From Sulfurihydrogenibium subterraneum DSM 15120 (lineage in GTDB: Bacteria; Aquificota; Aquificia; Aquificales; Hydrogenothermaceae): a DNA stretch of 64,000 nucleotides. Both the position numbers and the translations under genes were made by a program. The stretch covers positions 186,103 through 250,102 of the forward strand of contig NZ_JHUV01000009.1 of the NCBI RefSeq assembly GCF_000619805.1, in the 5' to 3' direction. Shown one piece after another: positions 56,740 to 64,000 of this stretch. The notes under the pieces were generated by a model, which saw only the letters and a list, made by a program, of their open reading frames with translations, searched no databases and was not told where the DNA came from. Each line of letters begins with the position of its first letter. Within the stretch, counting starts at the first letter, position 1.

Positions 56740-57204
56740 ATGTTTGAATATACAGAAAAAGTTATGGATCACTTTATGAACCCAAGAAACTTGGGAGAAA
56801 TACCAAATCCAGATGGATATGGTCAGTGTGGAAACCCATCTTGTGGTGATGCTATGTTGTTTACTATAAAAGTAGATAAAGACACAGACATAATCACAGA
56901 CGTTAAGTTTAAAACTTTTGGTTGTGGTTCTGCTATAGCTGTTTCTTCAGTTTTAACAGAGATGGTTAAAGGAAAACCTATAGACTATGCGTTAAACTTG
57001 ACTTACAAAGAAATATTTGAAGAGCTTGGTGGATTACCACCACAAAAAATACACTGTACAAATCTTGGACTTGAAACTCTCCACGTTGCTATAAAAGACT
57101 ATCTCCTAAAACAAGGTAGAGTAGAAGAAGCAAGCAAAATACCAGACTGTATAGAAGAAGACCACGAAGAAGAAACTCCAGTATCTTTAGAACATATAGG
57201 ATAA
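56740..57204 (+). CDS. iscU: Fe-S cluster scaffold protein IscU
   Basis: A 154-residue U-type scaffold on which [2Fe-2S] clusters are built. The three ligand cysteines are Cys35 in CGNPSCGDAM, Cys62 in FGCGSAIA, and Cys106 in LPPQKIHC; Asp37, which controls cluster release, is kept. An extra Cys30 and an acidic C-terminal tail are present. Its partner would be the lysine-less IscS upstream. CGGAGG precedes the ATG and the stop overlaps the next ATG by 1 base. Confidence 0.93.
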   Translation: MFEYTEKVMDHFMNPRNLGEIPNPDGYGQCGNPSCGDAMLFTIKVDKDTDIITDVKFKTFGCGSAIAVSSVLTEMVKGKPIDYALNLTYKEIFEELGGLPPQKIHCTNLGLETLHVAIKDYLLKQGRVEEASKIPDCIEEDHEEETPVSLEHIG

Positions 57205-58253
57205 TGAAAAGAAAAGCAGTAGCATTATACTCTGGTGGGCTTGATAGTACTCTTGCTATCAAGCTCATTCAAAATCAAGGAATAGACGTATTAGCTGTAC
57301 ACTTTTACACAGGTTTTTGCATAACAGAAACAAAAAGAAGAAGGGGGGAAAAGAAAGAAGACGGCACCCACTACATGAATCCTGCATTAAAGTACGCTGC
57401 CAAGTATGGTTTCCCTCTTGAGATAGTAGACATTTCCAATGGATATATGGATGTTATTCTAAATCCAAAATACGGATACGGGGCAAACATAAACCCTTGT
57501 ATAGACTGTAGAATATACATGTTTAAAAAAGCTAAACAGATAATGGAAGAAATCGGAGCTGACTTTATCATATCTGGAGAAGTTTTAGGACAAAGACCTA
57601 AAAGCCAAAAATCCTTACCGCTGAAAATAATAGAAAGGGACTCAGGTTTAGAAGGGTTGATACTAAGACCATTATCAGCAAAAAGATTACCTCCAACTAT
57701 TCCAGAGTTAAAAGGTTGGGTAGATAGGGAAAAATTAGAAGGTATAGTAGGAAGAAGTAGAAAGAGACAGTTAGAACTTGCAAAAGAATTAGGTATAGAT
57801 GAGTTTGAATCTCCTGCAGGTGGTTGCTGTTATCTAACAGATGAAAATTACGCCTACAAATACAAAGAAACTATGGCAGTTGAAGGAAAGATAGCTCAAG
57901 AAGATTTAGTATTATTTACAGTAGGAAGACACTTTAGATTAGATTCTGGAACAAAAGTTATAGTTTCAAGAAATGAAGGAGAAAATAACTTCTTATCAGG
58001 TTTTTCAAAGAGATATCACTACTTTGAACCGATTGGAAAAGGTCCAGTGGCAATAGCAAAACCTCTACATGATAATAACTTAGACGAAGACGATAAACAG
58101 ATAATAGCAAACATAATAGCCAGATACTCAAAAACTGTTGATGGAAAAATAGATGTTAAGTATAATAATGAAGAGATTTTAACTGGAATACCTTTTGACG
58201 ATGAAACTTTAAACCAGTGGAGGATAAGTTTATGGAAATCAAACCAGACATAG
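57204..58253 (+). CDS. PP-loop tRNA thiouridylase (MnmA/ThiI-like)
   Basis: A 349-residue protein that probably thiolates a tRNA uridine. The PP-loop SGGLDST is at 10-16. NPCIDC gives Cys99 and Cys102 (CxxC), and GGCCYL gives Cys208 and Cys209. CxxC plus a distant Cys is the pattern for a [4Fe-4S] cluster in cluster-dependent tRNA thiolases such as methanogen ThiI, TtuA and TtcA. The C-terminal 110 residues resemble an NFACT-like RNA-binding domain. It lies between iscU and tusA, one base overlapping iscU and 22 bp overlapping tusA. Confidence 0.82.
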   Translation: MKRKAVALYSGGLDSTLAIKLIQNQGIDVLAVHFYTGFCITETKRRRGEKKEDGTHYMNPALKYAAKYGFPLEIVDISNGYMDVILNPKYGYGANINPCIDCRIYMFKKAKQIMEEIGADFIISGEVLGQRPKSQKSLPLKIIERDSGLEGLILRPLSAKRLPPTIPELKGWVDREKLEGIVGRSRKRQLELAKELGIDEFESPAGGCCYLTDENYAYKYKETMAVEGKIAQEDLVLFTVGRHFRLDSGTKVIVSRNEGENNFLSGFSKRYHYFEPIGKGPVAIAKPLHDNNLDEDDKQIIANIIARYSKTVDGKIDVKYNNEEILTGIPFDDETLNQWRISLWKSNQT

Positions 58254-58465
58254 TACATGACGCAACTGGAACTTACTGTCCAATTCCAATAACGGAACTT
58301 GCAAAAGTTATGAAAAAAGCAGAAAAAGGGCAGATAGTTGAGCTTTTAGCAGACGATGAAGGTGCTATCCAAGATGTGCCTGCTTGGTGTCAAACAACAG
58401 GCAATGAGTACTTAGGCTATAAAGAAGAAGATGGAGTATATCACTTTTACGTTAGAAAGGTTTAG
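58232..58465 (+). CDS. tusA: TusA-family sulfurtransferase
   Basis: A 77-residue sulfur carrier with the CPxP motif (YCPIPI, Cys16) that holds a persulfide, and the C-terminal fold with VPAWCQTTGNEYLG. TusA proteins move sulfur to tRNA thiolation, molybdopterin or sulfur oxidation. GGAGG lies 8 bases before ATG 58232, inside the thiouridylase gene; an earlier GTG at 58217 would put the ribosome site inside the protein. A second Cys in AWCQ is typical of the family. Confidence 0.92.
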   Translation: MEIKPDIVHDATGTYCPIPITELAKVMKKAEKGQIVELLADDEGAIQDVPAWCQTTGNEYLGYKEEDGVYHFYVRKV

Positions 58466-58467
58466 CT

Positions 58468-58689
58468 ATGAAGCTAAATTTAGAAAGTAAAATTTCTGAT
58501 ATATATAAGCATTATCCTCAGTTAGAAGAAAAGTTTAAACCTTATTTTAAATACTTTTACGAAGAAAAGTTAGACAGTATTTTATTTAGAAAATTAAGCC
58601 TGATTGGTGCTTTAAAACTTTTAAACATCCCTGAAGAAGATAGAGAAAAAATTATTCAAGAGTTTTATAAGACCGTCAATAAACATTGA
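58468..58689 (+). CDS. DUF1858-like small protein
   Basis: A 73-residue helical protein starting 2 bp after tusA. The pattern ISDIYKHYPQLEEKFKPYF, then RKLSLIGALKLLNIP resembles DUF1858 domains, which often sit next to Fe-S and sulfur-transfer genes. It lacks cysteines, so it would not carry sulfur or a cluster itself. Function unknown. Confidence 0.65.
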   Translation: MKLNLESKISDIYKHYPQLEEKFKPYFKYFYEEKLDSILFRKLSLIGALKLLNIPEEDREKIIQEFYKTVNKH

Positions 58690-58698
58690 GGTGGTATT

Positions 58699-58953
58699 AT
58701 GGTTATTGAAGACAAAGAACAAGAAGTAAAAGAAGTTTTAGAAAAAATTAGACCAGCTCTTAAGGCAGATGCAGGAAATATAGATTTAGTTAAAGTTGAA
58801 AATGATGAAGTATTTTTAAAGCTCTATGGAACTTGTCAAACCTGTCCTGTAGCTGATATGACTATGAAAGATCTTGTTGTTTACACTATAAAAGAATCTT
58901 TACCCTGGGTTAAAGCTGTAAACATAGGAGAAGAAAAGTATCAGATTATATGA
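58699..58953 (+). CDS. NifU C-terminal (Nfu) domain protein
   Basis: An 84-residue Nfu-type Fe-S carrier. EVLEKIRPALKADAGNIDLV is the family opening, and Cys46 and Cys49 in TCQTCPVADMTMKDL form the CxxC that bridges a [4Fe-4S] cluster in a dimer. GAGGTG precedes the ATG. It closes the sulfur/Fe-S operon, overlapping aroE by 4 bp. A carrier downstream of IscU fits its position. Confidence 0.92.
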   Translation: MVIEDKEQEVKEVLEKIRPALKADAGNIDLVKVENDEVFLKLYGTCQTCPVADMTMKDLVVYTIKESLPWVKAVNIGEEKYQII

Positions 58954-59789
58954 TTTTAGACGGACAGACAAAAGTTTACGGTATATTTGGCTATCCTGTT
59001 AAACATTCAAAATCCCCAACCTTTCAAACAGCTGCCTTTTTATATCTTGGTATAAATGCAGTTTACGTACCTTTTGAAGTAAATCCAGATGATTTAGAAA
59101 AAGCTGTAGAATCTTTAAAAGTGTTAAAAATAGCTGGTGTAAACATCACAATTCCTCATAAAGAAAATGTAATTAATTATGTCAATGAACTTTCAGAAGA
59201 AGTAAAAGTTATAAAAGCTGCAAACACAATAAAAAATGTAGATGGATACTTGATTGCATACAACACTGATTGGATTGGCTTTATAGAAGGATTAAAAGAG
59301 TTAGAGCCAAATTTAGAAGGTAAGAAGGTTTTAGTTATAGGTGCGGGAGGCTCTTCCAGAGCTATTATTTATGGTTTGCTAAAAGAAAATGTAGATAAAA
59401 TTTATCTTGCAAATAGGACGTTACAAAGGGCAGAAAAACTTATACAAGAGTATAAAGAGTATTTTAGGATAGTAGATAAAATAATAACTCCTATCTCTTT
59501 ACAAGATATAGAAACATTTTTAAGCGATGTAGATATAATAGTCAACACAACTTCTGTAGGTTTAAACAATGAAGATTTTCCACTTTTTGATTATAACATA
59601 TTAAAAGAGTCTCAGACTGTTGTAGATATTATCTATAAAGAAACAAAACTTTTAAAAGCTGCAAAAGAAAAAGGTTGCAAATACCAAAATGGTTTTCCAA
59701 TGCTTATATATCAAGGTGCAAAATCCTTTGAAATCTGGACTGGTCAAAAAGCCCCCGTAGAAGTAATGAAAAAATCTTTAGGCTTGTGA
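58950..59789 (+). CDS. aroE: Shikimate dehydrogenase
   Basis: Reduces 3-dehydroshikimate with NADPH in aromatic amino acid synthesis. The 279 residues have GYPVKHSKSP, the catalytic Lys in NITIPHKENV, NTDWIGF, VIGAGGSSRAI for nucleotide, ANRT, NTTSVGL and MLIYQGAKSFEIWTG. ATGA overlap with the Nfu gene. Its stop codon overlaps the -35 box of the following promoter. Confidence 0.96.
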   Translation: MILDGQTKVYGIFGYPVKHSKSPTFQTAAFLYLGINAVYVPFEVNPDDLEKAVESLKVLKIAGVNITIPHKENVINYVNELSEEVKVIKAANTIKNVDGYLIAYNTDWIGFIEGLKELEPNLEGKKVLVIGAGGSSRAIIYGLLKENVDKIYLANRTLQRAEKLIQEYKEYFRIVDKIITPISLQDIETFLSDVDIIVNTTSVGLNNEDFPLFDYNILKESQTVVDIIYKETKLLKAAKEKGCKYQNGFPMLIYQGAKSFEIWTGQKAPVEVMKKSLGL

Positions 59790-59811
59790 TTTTTTAAAAT
59801 TAGTGTATAAT
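59784..59811 (+). promoter_or_regulatory. Promoter of the DEAD-box helicase leader
   Basis: TTGTGA (59784-59789, overlapping the aroE stop) and TATAAT (59806-59811) are spaced by 16 bp. The predicted start near 59818-59819 is only a few bases before the first stem of the folded leader. Confidence 0.6.
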
Positions 59812-59817
59812 GTATAG

Positions 59818-59938
59818 CAAGAAAAGAGGAAAAAAATCCTCCATTAGATACATAGTCAGGGGATCAATCAATAAAGATCTAATGTAAGTCGGAGATTCTT
59901 TTCCTCTTTAAAAAACATTTTTTTAAGGAGGCATTTTT
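59818..59938 (+). ncRNA. Structured 5' leader (possible cis-regulatory RNA) of DEAD-box gene
   Basis: Three nested helices enclose most of the leader. P1 pairs 59823-59833 with 59899-59909, 11 perfect pairs. P2 pairs 59835-59842 with 59891-59897, with one bulged C. P3 pairs 59842-59849 with 59877-59884, 8 perfect pairs, around a 27-base loop (59850-59876). The segment ATCCTCC (59836-59842) can instead pair with GGGGAT in the loop (59459-style wobble excluded: 59859-59864) or, through CCTCC, with the GGAGG ribosome site at 59927-59931. This suggests a translational switch. It matches no riboswitch I know. Confidence 0.6.
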
Positions 59939-61111
59939 ATGTCGAACAAAACGTTCAAAGATTTAGGTATTTCTCAAGAGACTTTAAAGTCTTTAGAAAG
60001 TCTTGGTTATTCAAAACCAACAGAGATTCAAGAAAAAGCAATTCCAGCAGTTTTAAGCGGTAAAGACTTGGTAGCACAAGCCCAAACAGGAACTGGTAAA
60101 ACAGCAGCTTTCGGTATTCCGATAGTTGAAAGTGTTAATCCTAAACAGAAAAAAATTCAAGCATTAATTTTAGTTCCAACAAGAGAGCTTGCAATTCAAG
60201 TTGCAAAAGAGATTAAAGATTTAGGAAAGAATAAAAAAGTTTTTGTTTTATCTGTTTATGGTGGAAAATCTATGAAACACCAGATAGACTTTCTTAAGAA
60301 AGGTAATGATGTTGTAATAGTAGGAACGCCAGGAAGAGTTAAAGACTTATTAGAAAGAGGCTTTTTAAAATTAGATAACGTTAAGATGTTTGTTTTAGAT
60401 GAAGCTGATAGAATGCTTGAAATGGGATTTATAGAAGATATAGAAGATATAATGTCTTATCTTCCAGAAGACAGACAAAATTTACTTTTCTCTGCTACTA
60501 TGCCAAAAGAAATTTTAGAGTTGGCTCAAGAGTTTTTAAGTGAAGATTATCAAACGATAAAAGTTAAACCAGATGAAGTAACGGTAGAAAAGATTAAACA
60601 GATTATCTACAGAGTAAACCCTAAAAACAGGTTTAACAAACTTATAGAAGTTCTATCTCAAAACCAAGCGGAAAAAACGATAATATTTACTCAAACAAAG
60701 TTAGAAGCTGACCAGCTATCAGAAGACTTGTCTAAAGAAGGATTTAGCGTAAGTGCAATTCACGGAGATTTTTCTCAAAAGAAAAGGGAAACAGTCCTGC
60801 ATAACTTTAGAACTGGAAAGTTAAAAATATTAGTTGCAACAGATGTTGCTGCAAGAGGGCTTGATATTAAAGGTGTTGAACTTGTTATAAACTACGGTCT
60901 TCCAAAAAATGCGGAAAGTTATGTACACAGAATAGGTAGAACTGGAAGAGCTGGAAAAGAAGGAACAGCTATATCTATAGCAACACCTTCGGAAGATAAG
61001 TATTTACAGCAGATATTACAAAAAACAAAAGCAAACATAGAAGTTATTAACGAAGCTTCTGAAAGAAAGTTCACAAAAAAAGAGACCAGAAAAACTCCAT
61101 CAAGAAGATAA
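59939..61111 (+). CDS. DEAD-box RNA helicase
   Basis: A 390-residue ATP-dependent RNA helicase. Motifs in order: Q motif (GYSKPTEIQEKAIP), Walker A AQTGTGKT (48-55), PTRELAIQ, GTPGR, DEAD (near 154), SAT, IIFTQTK, ATDVAARGLDI and HRIGRTGR. A short basic tail follows, with no large RNA-binding extension. Such helicases act in ribosome assembly, RNA decay and cold adaptation. AAGGAGG precedes the ATG, and the long folded leader suggests autoregulation or temperature control. A hairpin terminator closes the unit. Confidence 0.95.
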   Translation: MSNKTFKDLGISQETLKSLESLGYSKPTEIQEKAIPAVLSGKDLVAQAQTGTGKTAAFGIPIVESVNPKQKKIQALILVPTRELAIQVAKEIKDLGKNKKVFVLSVYGGKSMKHQIDFLKKGNDVVIVGTPGRVKDLLERGFLKLDNVKMFVLDEADRMLEMGFIEDIEDIMSYLPEDRQNLLFSATMPKEILELAQEFLSEDYQTIKVKPDEVTVEKIKQIIYRVNPKNRFNKLIEVLSQNQAEKTIIFTQTKLEADQLSEDLSKEGFSVSAIHGDFSQKKRETVLHNFRTGKLKILVATDVAARGLDIKGVELVINYGLPKNAESYVHRIGRTGRAGKEGTAISIATPSEDKYLQQILQKTKANIEVINEASERKFTKKETRKTPSRR

Positions 61112-61118
61112 TAAAACA

Positions 61119-61155
61119 AATCCCTTCCAGTAAGGAAGGGATAAAATTTCATTTA
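61119..61155 (+). terminator. Terminator after the DEAD-box helicase gene
   Basis: ATCCCTTCC and GGAAGGGAT form a perfect 9-bp stem with loop AGTAA (61120-61142), followed by AAAATTTCATTT. The T tract is weak and displaced, but the position 8 bases after the stop supports termination. Confidence 0.65.
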
Positions 61156-61203
61156 AAAACCTGCTAAAATATTACTTTTAAATCATCTAAGTGAGGTTTT
61201 TGT

Positions 61204-62382
61204 ATGAATAAAACTATTAAAAATCTCAAAAACTATCCTATGGAAGAACTTAACAGAATAAAAGCATCTTTAAAAGAAAAAGGTATAAAGATATACGACT
61301 TTGGCACAGGAGACCCTAAGGAACCAACTCCTGATTTTATAAGAAAAGCTCTAATAAATGCAATCCCAGAGGTGAGTCAGTATCCATCGGTATTAGGAAG
61401 AAAAGATTTAAGAGAATCTATTTCAAAATGGTTTGAAAAAAGATTTAATGTAAAACTAAACCCAGATACTCAAATAATCCCATCTGCTGGGTCAAAGGAA
61501 GCTATCTTCCACTTTCCACTTGTCTTTATAGACCCAGAGGAAGATAAAAAGAGAGTTATATTTGGAACACCTGCTTACCCTGTTTACGAAAGAGGAACAC
61601 TTTACGCAGGAGGTATTCCTACTGCTGTTAAATTAAAAGAAGAAGATGGATTTTTACTTAGATTAGACAAGCTTGAAAAATCTATTTTAGAAGAAACTAA
61701 GATAGTATGGATAAACTACCCTCACAATCCAACGGGAGCTGTAGCCCCTGAAAGTTATTTAAAAGAAACTATAGAAATATGTAGAGAGTATGATATTATT
61801 CTTTGCTCTGATGAGTGTTATACAGAAATATACTTTGAAGAAAAACCTCACTCTGCTTTAGAATTTGAAATTGATAATGTAGTAGTTTTCCACTCTTTGT
61901 CTAAAAGAAGTGGTATGACAGGTTATAGGTCAGGGTTTGTAGCAGGTGATGAAAAAATAATCTCATTTTATAGAAAAGAGAGAGCTAACTTTGGCGTTGC
62001 AAGTCCAGACTTTATACAGCAGGCAGCAAGAGCTGCATGGGAAGATGAAAATCATGTTTTAGAAAGAATTGAGATATTTAAACAAAAGAGAGATTTATTT
62101 ATAGAGTTTTTAAATAAAATCGGTCTTGAATACCTATATCCAAAGGCAACCTTTTACATCTGGATAAAAGCACCTTCTTGGATAGATGCAAAAGATTATG
62201 TTAAAGCATTACTAGAAAATGGAATAGTTGTCTCAATTGGGGAAAACTTCTGTAGTAGTCTTGAGATAGCAGAAGGAAACTGTGAAAGTCAGTACTTTAG
62301 AATAGCACTTGTACCGACTTTAGAAGAGTGTAAGGAAGCTCTTACAGTATGGGAAAAGGTTCATAACAGTTTATTTAGATAA
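61204..62382 (+). CDS. dapC: Succinyldiaminopimelate aminotransferase-like (class I/II)
   Basis: A 392-residue PLP aminotransferase. It has IYDFGTGDPKEPTPDFIRKAL, NYPHNPTGAV, SDECYTEIYF, the Schiff-base Lys in SLSKRSGMTGYRSGF and a C-terminal FRIALVPT with the substrate-binding Arg. The pattern is close to the DapC type that acts on succinyl- or acetyl-amino-ketopimelate; LL-diaminopimelate or aspartate aminotransferase activity cannot be excluded. DapB and LysC are elsewhere in the window. It overlaps gdhA by 8 bp at the 3' end. Confidence 0.75.
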   Translation: MNKTIKNLKNYPMEELNRIKASLKEKGIKIYDFGTGDPKEPTPDFIRKALINAIPEVSQYPSVLGRKDLRESISKWFEKRFNVKLNPDTQIIPSAGSKEAIFHFPLVFIDPEEDKKRVIFGTPAYPVYERGTLYAGGIPTAVKLKEEDGFLLRLDKLEKSILEETKIVWINYPHNPTGAVAPESYLKETIEICREYDIILCSDECYTEIYFEEKPHSALEFEIDNVVVFHSLSKRSGMTGYRSGFVAGDEKIISFYRKERANFGVASPDFIQQAARAAWEDENHVLERIEIFKQKRDLFIEFLNKIGLEYLYPKATFYIWIKAPSWIDAKDYVKALLENGIVVSIGENFCSSLEIAEGNCESQYFRIALVPTLEECKEALTVWEKVHNSLFR

Positions 62383-63631
62383 CTTTTCTAAGTTTTGCTT
62401 TTTTATAGAGATTTTCTAAAGATAAAATTAATGCTGATTCCCTAAAAGGTAAACTTTTACTTTGGCTTATGTTTTTAACGTTGTTATAAGCTTGTAATAA
62501 CTTTTCTTTCATTATTTTATCTATATCTTCATCTGTTAGATCTACTAAACCTAAACCTTTTAACCATTCATAGTAACTTACAAAAACGCCTCCAGAATTG
62601 GATAGAATATCTGGAATAATTAATTTTCCATTTTTATTTAAAATATCATCTGCTTCTACTGTTATAGGTTTATTTGCACCTTCTACTATTATTTTTGCTT
62701 TAATTTTATCTGCATTTTCTTTATTTATAACATCTTCTTTTGCAGCAAGTATAAGCACATCACAATCAATGTATAGAAATTCAGATGGATTTAATTTATC
62801 TATATTTTTATTTATTTCAGCTAATCCACAAACAGTCCCATACTCTTTTTTTATTTCATTTAACTGATTAAAATCTAATCCTTCTTTTGAATAAATACCA
62901 CATTTTGAATCTGATACAGCTACTACTTTATAACCTAACTCTTGAATCTTTTTAAATGTGTATTTTCCAACTTTTCCAAAACCTTGAATAACTATTTTTA
63001 CATTATCCTTGTTTAAAAAATCTTTTATAACTTTATCGGTTATATAAGCAACACCATATCCCGTAGAAAATTTTCTATATTCAATGCCTTTTAGTTCAGG
63101 AGATTTTCCAGTAACTATAGCATAAACTGGCTTTCCCTTTATTTTTGAATATTCATCAAAGAAAACATTCATATCATCCTCATCTGTGTTCATATCTGGA
63201 GCTGGAATATCAGTATACTCATCAATATATTTACTTAATTTTCTTGCATATTCTCTTATAATAAGTTCTTTTTCTTCCGATGTTAGAGATTTGGGATCAA
63301 TTGAAATTCCACCTTTTGAACCACCAAAAGGAATATCAAGTAGAGCATTTTTCAGAGTCATCAGTGTGGATAGTTCTAAAAGTTCATGGTAAGTTATATC
63401 TTGAGATATTCTTAACCCTCCTTTATATGGTCCGTTCAAGGAGTTATGAAGTACTCTATAAGCTTTAATACTTTTTATTTGATTTTCTTTTTTTAAGTAG
63501 GTTGAAAACTCAAAAGATATATCTGGATATTTAAGTATCTCAAGTAAAGAATTTTTTTCCTCCGTAGAAATTGAAAGATAATTAATAATATTTTTTATTT
63601 TTTCAAAAGTAAACGTTGTAAAATTCTCCAT
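62375..63631 (-). CDS. gdhA: Glutamate dehydrogenase (Glu/Leu/Phe/Val family)
   Basis: Reductively aminates 2-oxoglutarate, or a related 2-oxoacid. The 418 residues have GPYKGGLRIS, the catalytic region LDIPFGGSKGGISIDP, PAPDMNTDEDDMNVF, the nucleotide-binding VIQGFGKVGKYTFKKI and the C-terminal DILSNSGGVFVSYYEW. Length fits the hexameric enzyme. A small branched-chain dehydrogenase is less likely because of the two intact GDH motifs. Monocistronic as far as can be seen. Confidence 0.9.
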   Translation of the reverse strand: MENFTTFTFEKIKNIINYLSISTEEKNSLLEILKYPDISFEFSTYLKKENQIKSIKAYRVLHNSLNGPYKGGLRISQDITYHELLELSTLMTLKNALLDIPFGGSKGGISIDPKSLTSEEKELIIREYARKLSKYIDEYTDIPAPDMNTDEDDMNVFFDEYSKIKGKPVYAIVTGKSPELKGIEYRKFSTGYGVAYITDKVIKDFLNKDNVKIVIQGFGKVGKYTFKKIQELGYKVVAVSDSKCGIYSKEGLDFNQLNEIKKEYGTVCGLAEINKNIDKLNPSEFLYIDCDVLILAAKEDVINKENADKIKAKIIVEGANKPITVEADDILNKNGKLIIPDILSNSGGVFVSYYEWLKGLGLVDLTDEDIDKIMKEKLLQAYNNVKNISQSKSLPFRESALILSLENLYKKAKLRKVI

Positions 63632-63700
63632 TTAACCCTCACATATACAAAATAATTTTAAATATACTATCATACGTTGAGTGAGAAATTAATGCCATAA

Positions 63701-64000
63701 TTAAACCTCACAGTACCTGAAAAAGCTATAACCTATTGCATAAGCATACAAATAGGAAAGAAGCGTTATACCTTTTCTCCATCTACTAAGAGCGTTAAAT
63801 TGTTTTAACCTTGAAAATATGCTTTCAATAATCTGCCTCTGAGCTTTATCCTCTTTTGTCTCACATACGATAACATTCTCACATCCTCTATACCCTTTGT
63901 CCCCTATTACTTCAAAAAAGCTTATAAGTCTTTTAAACCAAATACTGGTTTTTGCTCTTAATCTAAAAGATTTAACTTCATGATAACTTGCTGGATGAAA
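63701..64000 (-). mobile_element. 3' end of a DDE transposase gene (insertion sequence)
   Basis: On the minus strand the last 99 codons of a transposase are present and the rest is beyond the right edge. VIGDKGYRG carries a catalytic Asp, IIESIFSRLKQFNALSRW the final Glu, and the C-terminus is KGITLLSYLYAYAIGYSF. The layout is like IS982 or related DDE elements; the family is uncertain. The stop is at 63701-63703. The left end of the element should lie between 63632 and 63700, but no terminal repeat can be judged with one end only. Confidence 0.75.

Noticed and set aside
59818..59910. A known riboswitch or self-cleaving ribozyme in the helicase leader
   Set aside because: I looked for hammerhead, twister, preQ1, guanidine and fluoride core motifs and saw none; it is reported only as an unassigned fold.

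Overview
The window is about 64 kb of AT-rich, densely packed bacterial chromosome. The gene set points to the Aquificales, most likely a Hydrogenothermaceae member such as Sulfurihydrogenibium. The evidence is a citryl-CoA lyase-like protein, AcnB, a stand-alone biotin carboxylase of the 2-oxoacid carboxylase type, the futalosine menaquinone enzyme MqnD, citramalate synthase, a [4Fe-4S]-type thiouridylase, TusA and many short AT-rich Aquificales-like proteins. This assignment rests on protein resemblance only. Genes run in short operons on both strands with frequent 1-30 bp overlaps, and no gap exceeds 300 bp.

Layout. 1-1018 (-): 5' part of argB, then tRNA-Glu and tRNA-Lys. 1047-4019 (+): gpmA-tpiA-secG-MgtC-like. 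3994-9292 (-): DUF72, bioD, fabD, mgtE, era, truA. 9333-9968 (+): MarC. 9960-13331 (-): pyruvate dehydrogenase E2, E1beta and E1alpha, behind a shrunken wrbA remnant. 13481-16051 (+): acnB. 16152-20031 (-): a small-GTPase/roadblock/DUF4388/HAMP signalling module, DUF4149 and ndk. 20115-24303 (+): fba, fbp, fluoride channel crcB with DUF190. 25076-35137 (+): lysC, biotin carboxylase, eno, ftsB, gph, citryl-CoA lyase, an NtrY-like kinase and a Lon-like protease. 35138-45916 (-): mraY, SPOUT methyltransferase, cimA, hisF, Toprim and pseudo-receiver proteins, mqnD, bioA, L,D-transpeptidase, glycosyltransferase, glf. 46145-53520 (+): rpiB, glyA, lipA, GT2, purT, a cytochrome c lipoprotein with a 40-residue membrane protein, dapB, atpZ. 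54362-59789 (+): Mrp, a degenerate IscS, IscU, a thiouridylase, TusA, DUF1858, a NifU C-terminal domain and aroE. 59806-62382 (+): a structured leader, a DEAD-box helicase and an aminotransferase. 62375-64000 (-): glutamate dehydrogenase and the 3' end of a transposase.

How it fits together. AcnB, the lyase and the carboxylase fit reductive TCA carbon fixation. Eno, GpmA, TpiA, Fba and Fbp carry fixed carbon up to sugars, and RpiB, GlyA, HisF, DapB, CimA and AroE are biosynthetic outlets. The most unusual region is 54.3-59.0 kb. Its IscS-like protein has Tyr where every PLP-dependent cysteine desulfurase needs Lys, and also lacks the residues equivalent to Thr76, Asn155 and Gln183 of E. coli IscS. 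It keeps Cys328 and sits directly before IscU and a thiouridylase carrying CxxC plus Cys. I infer Fe-S assembly and tRNA thiolation fed by sulfide or persulfide rather than by cysteine desulfuration. A second candidate novelty is a promoter-proximal folded leader before the DEAD-box helicase, with a segment that could pair with the ribosome binding site.
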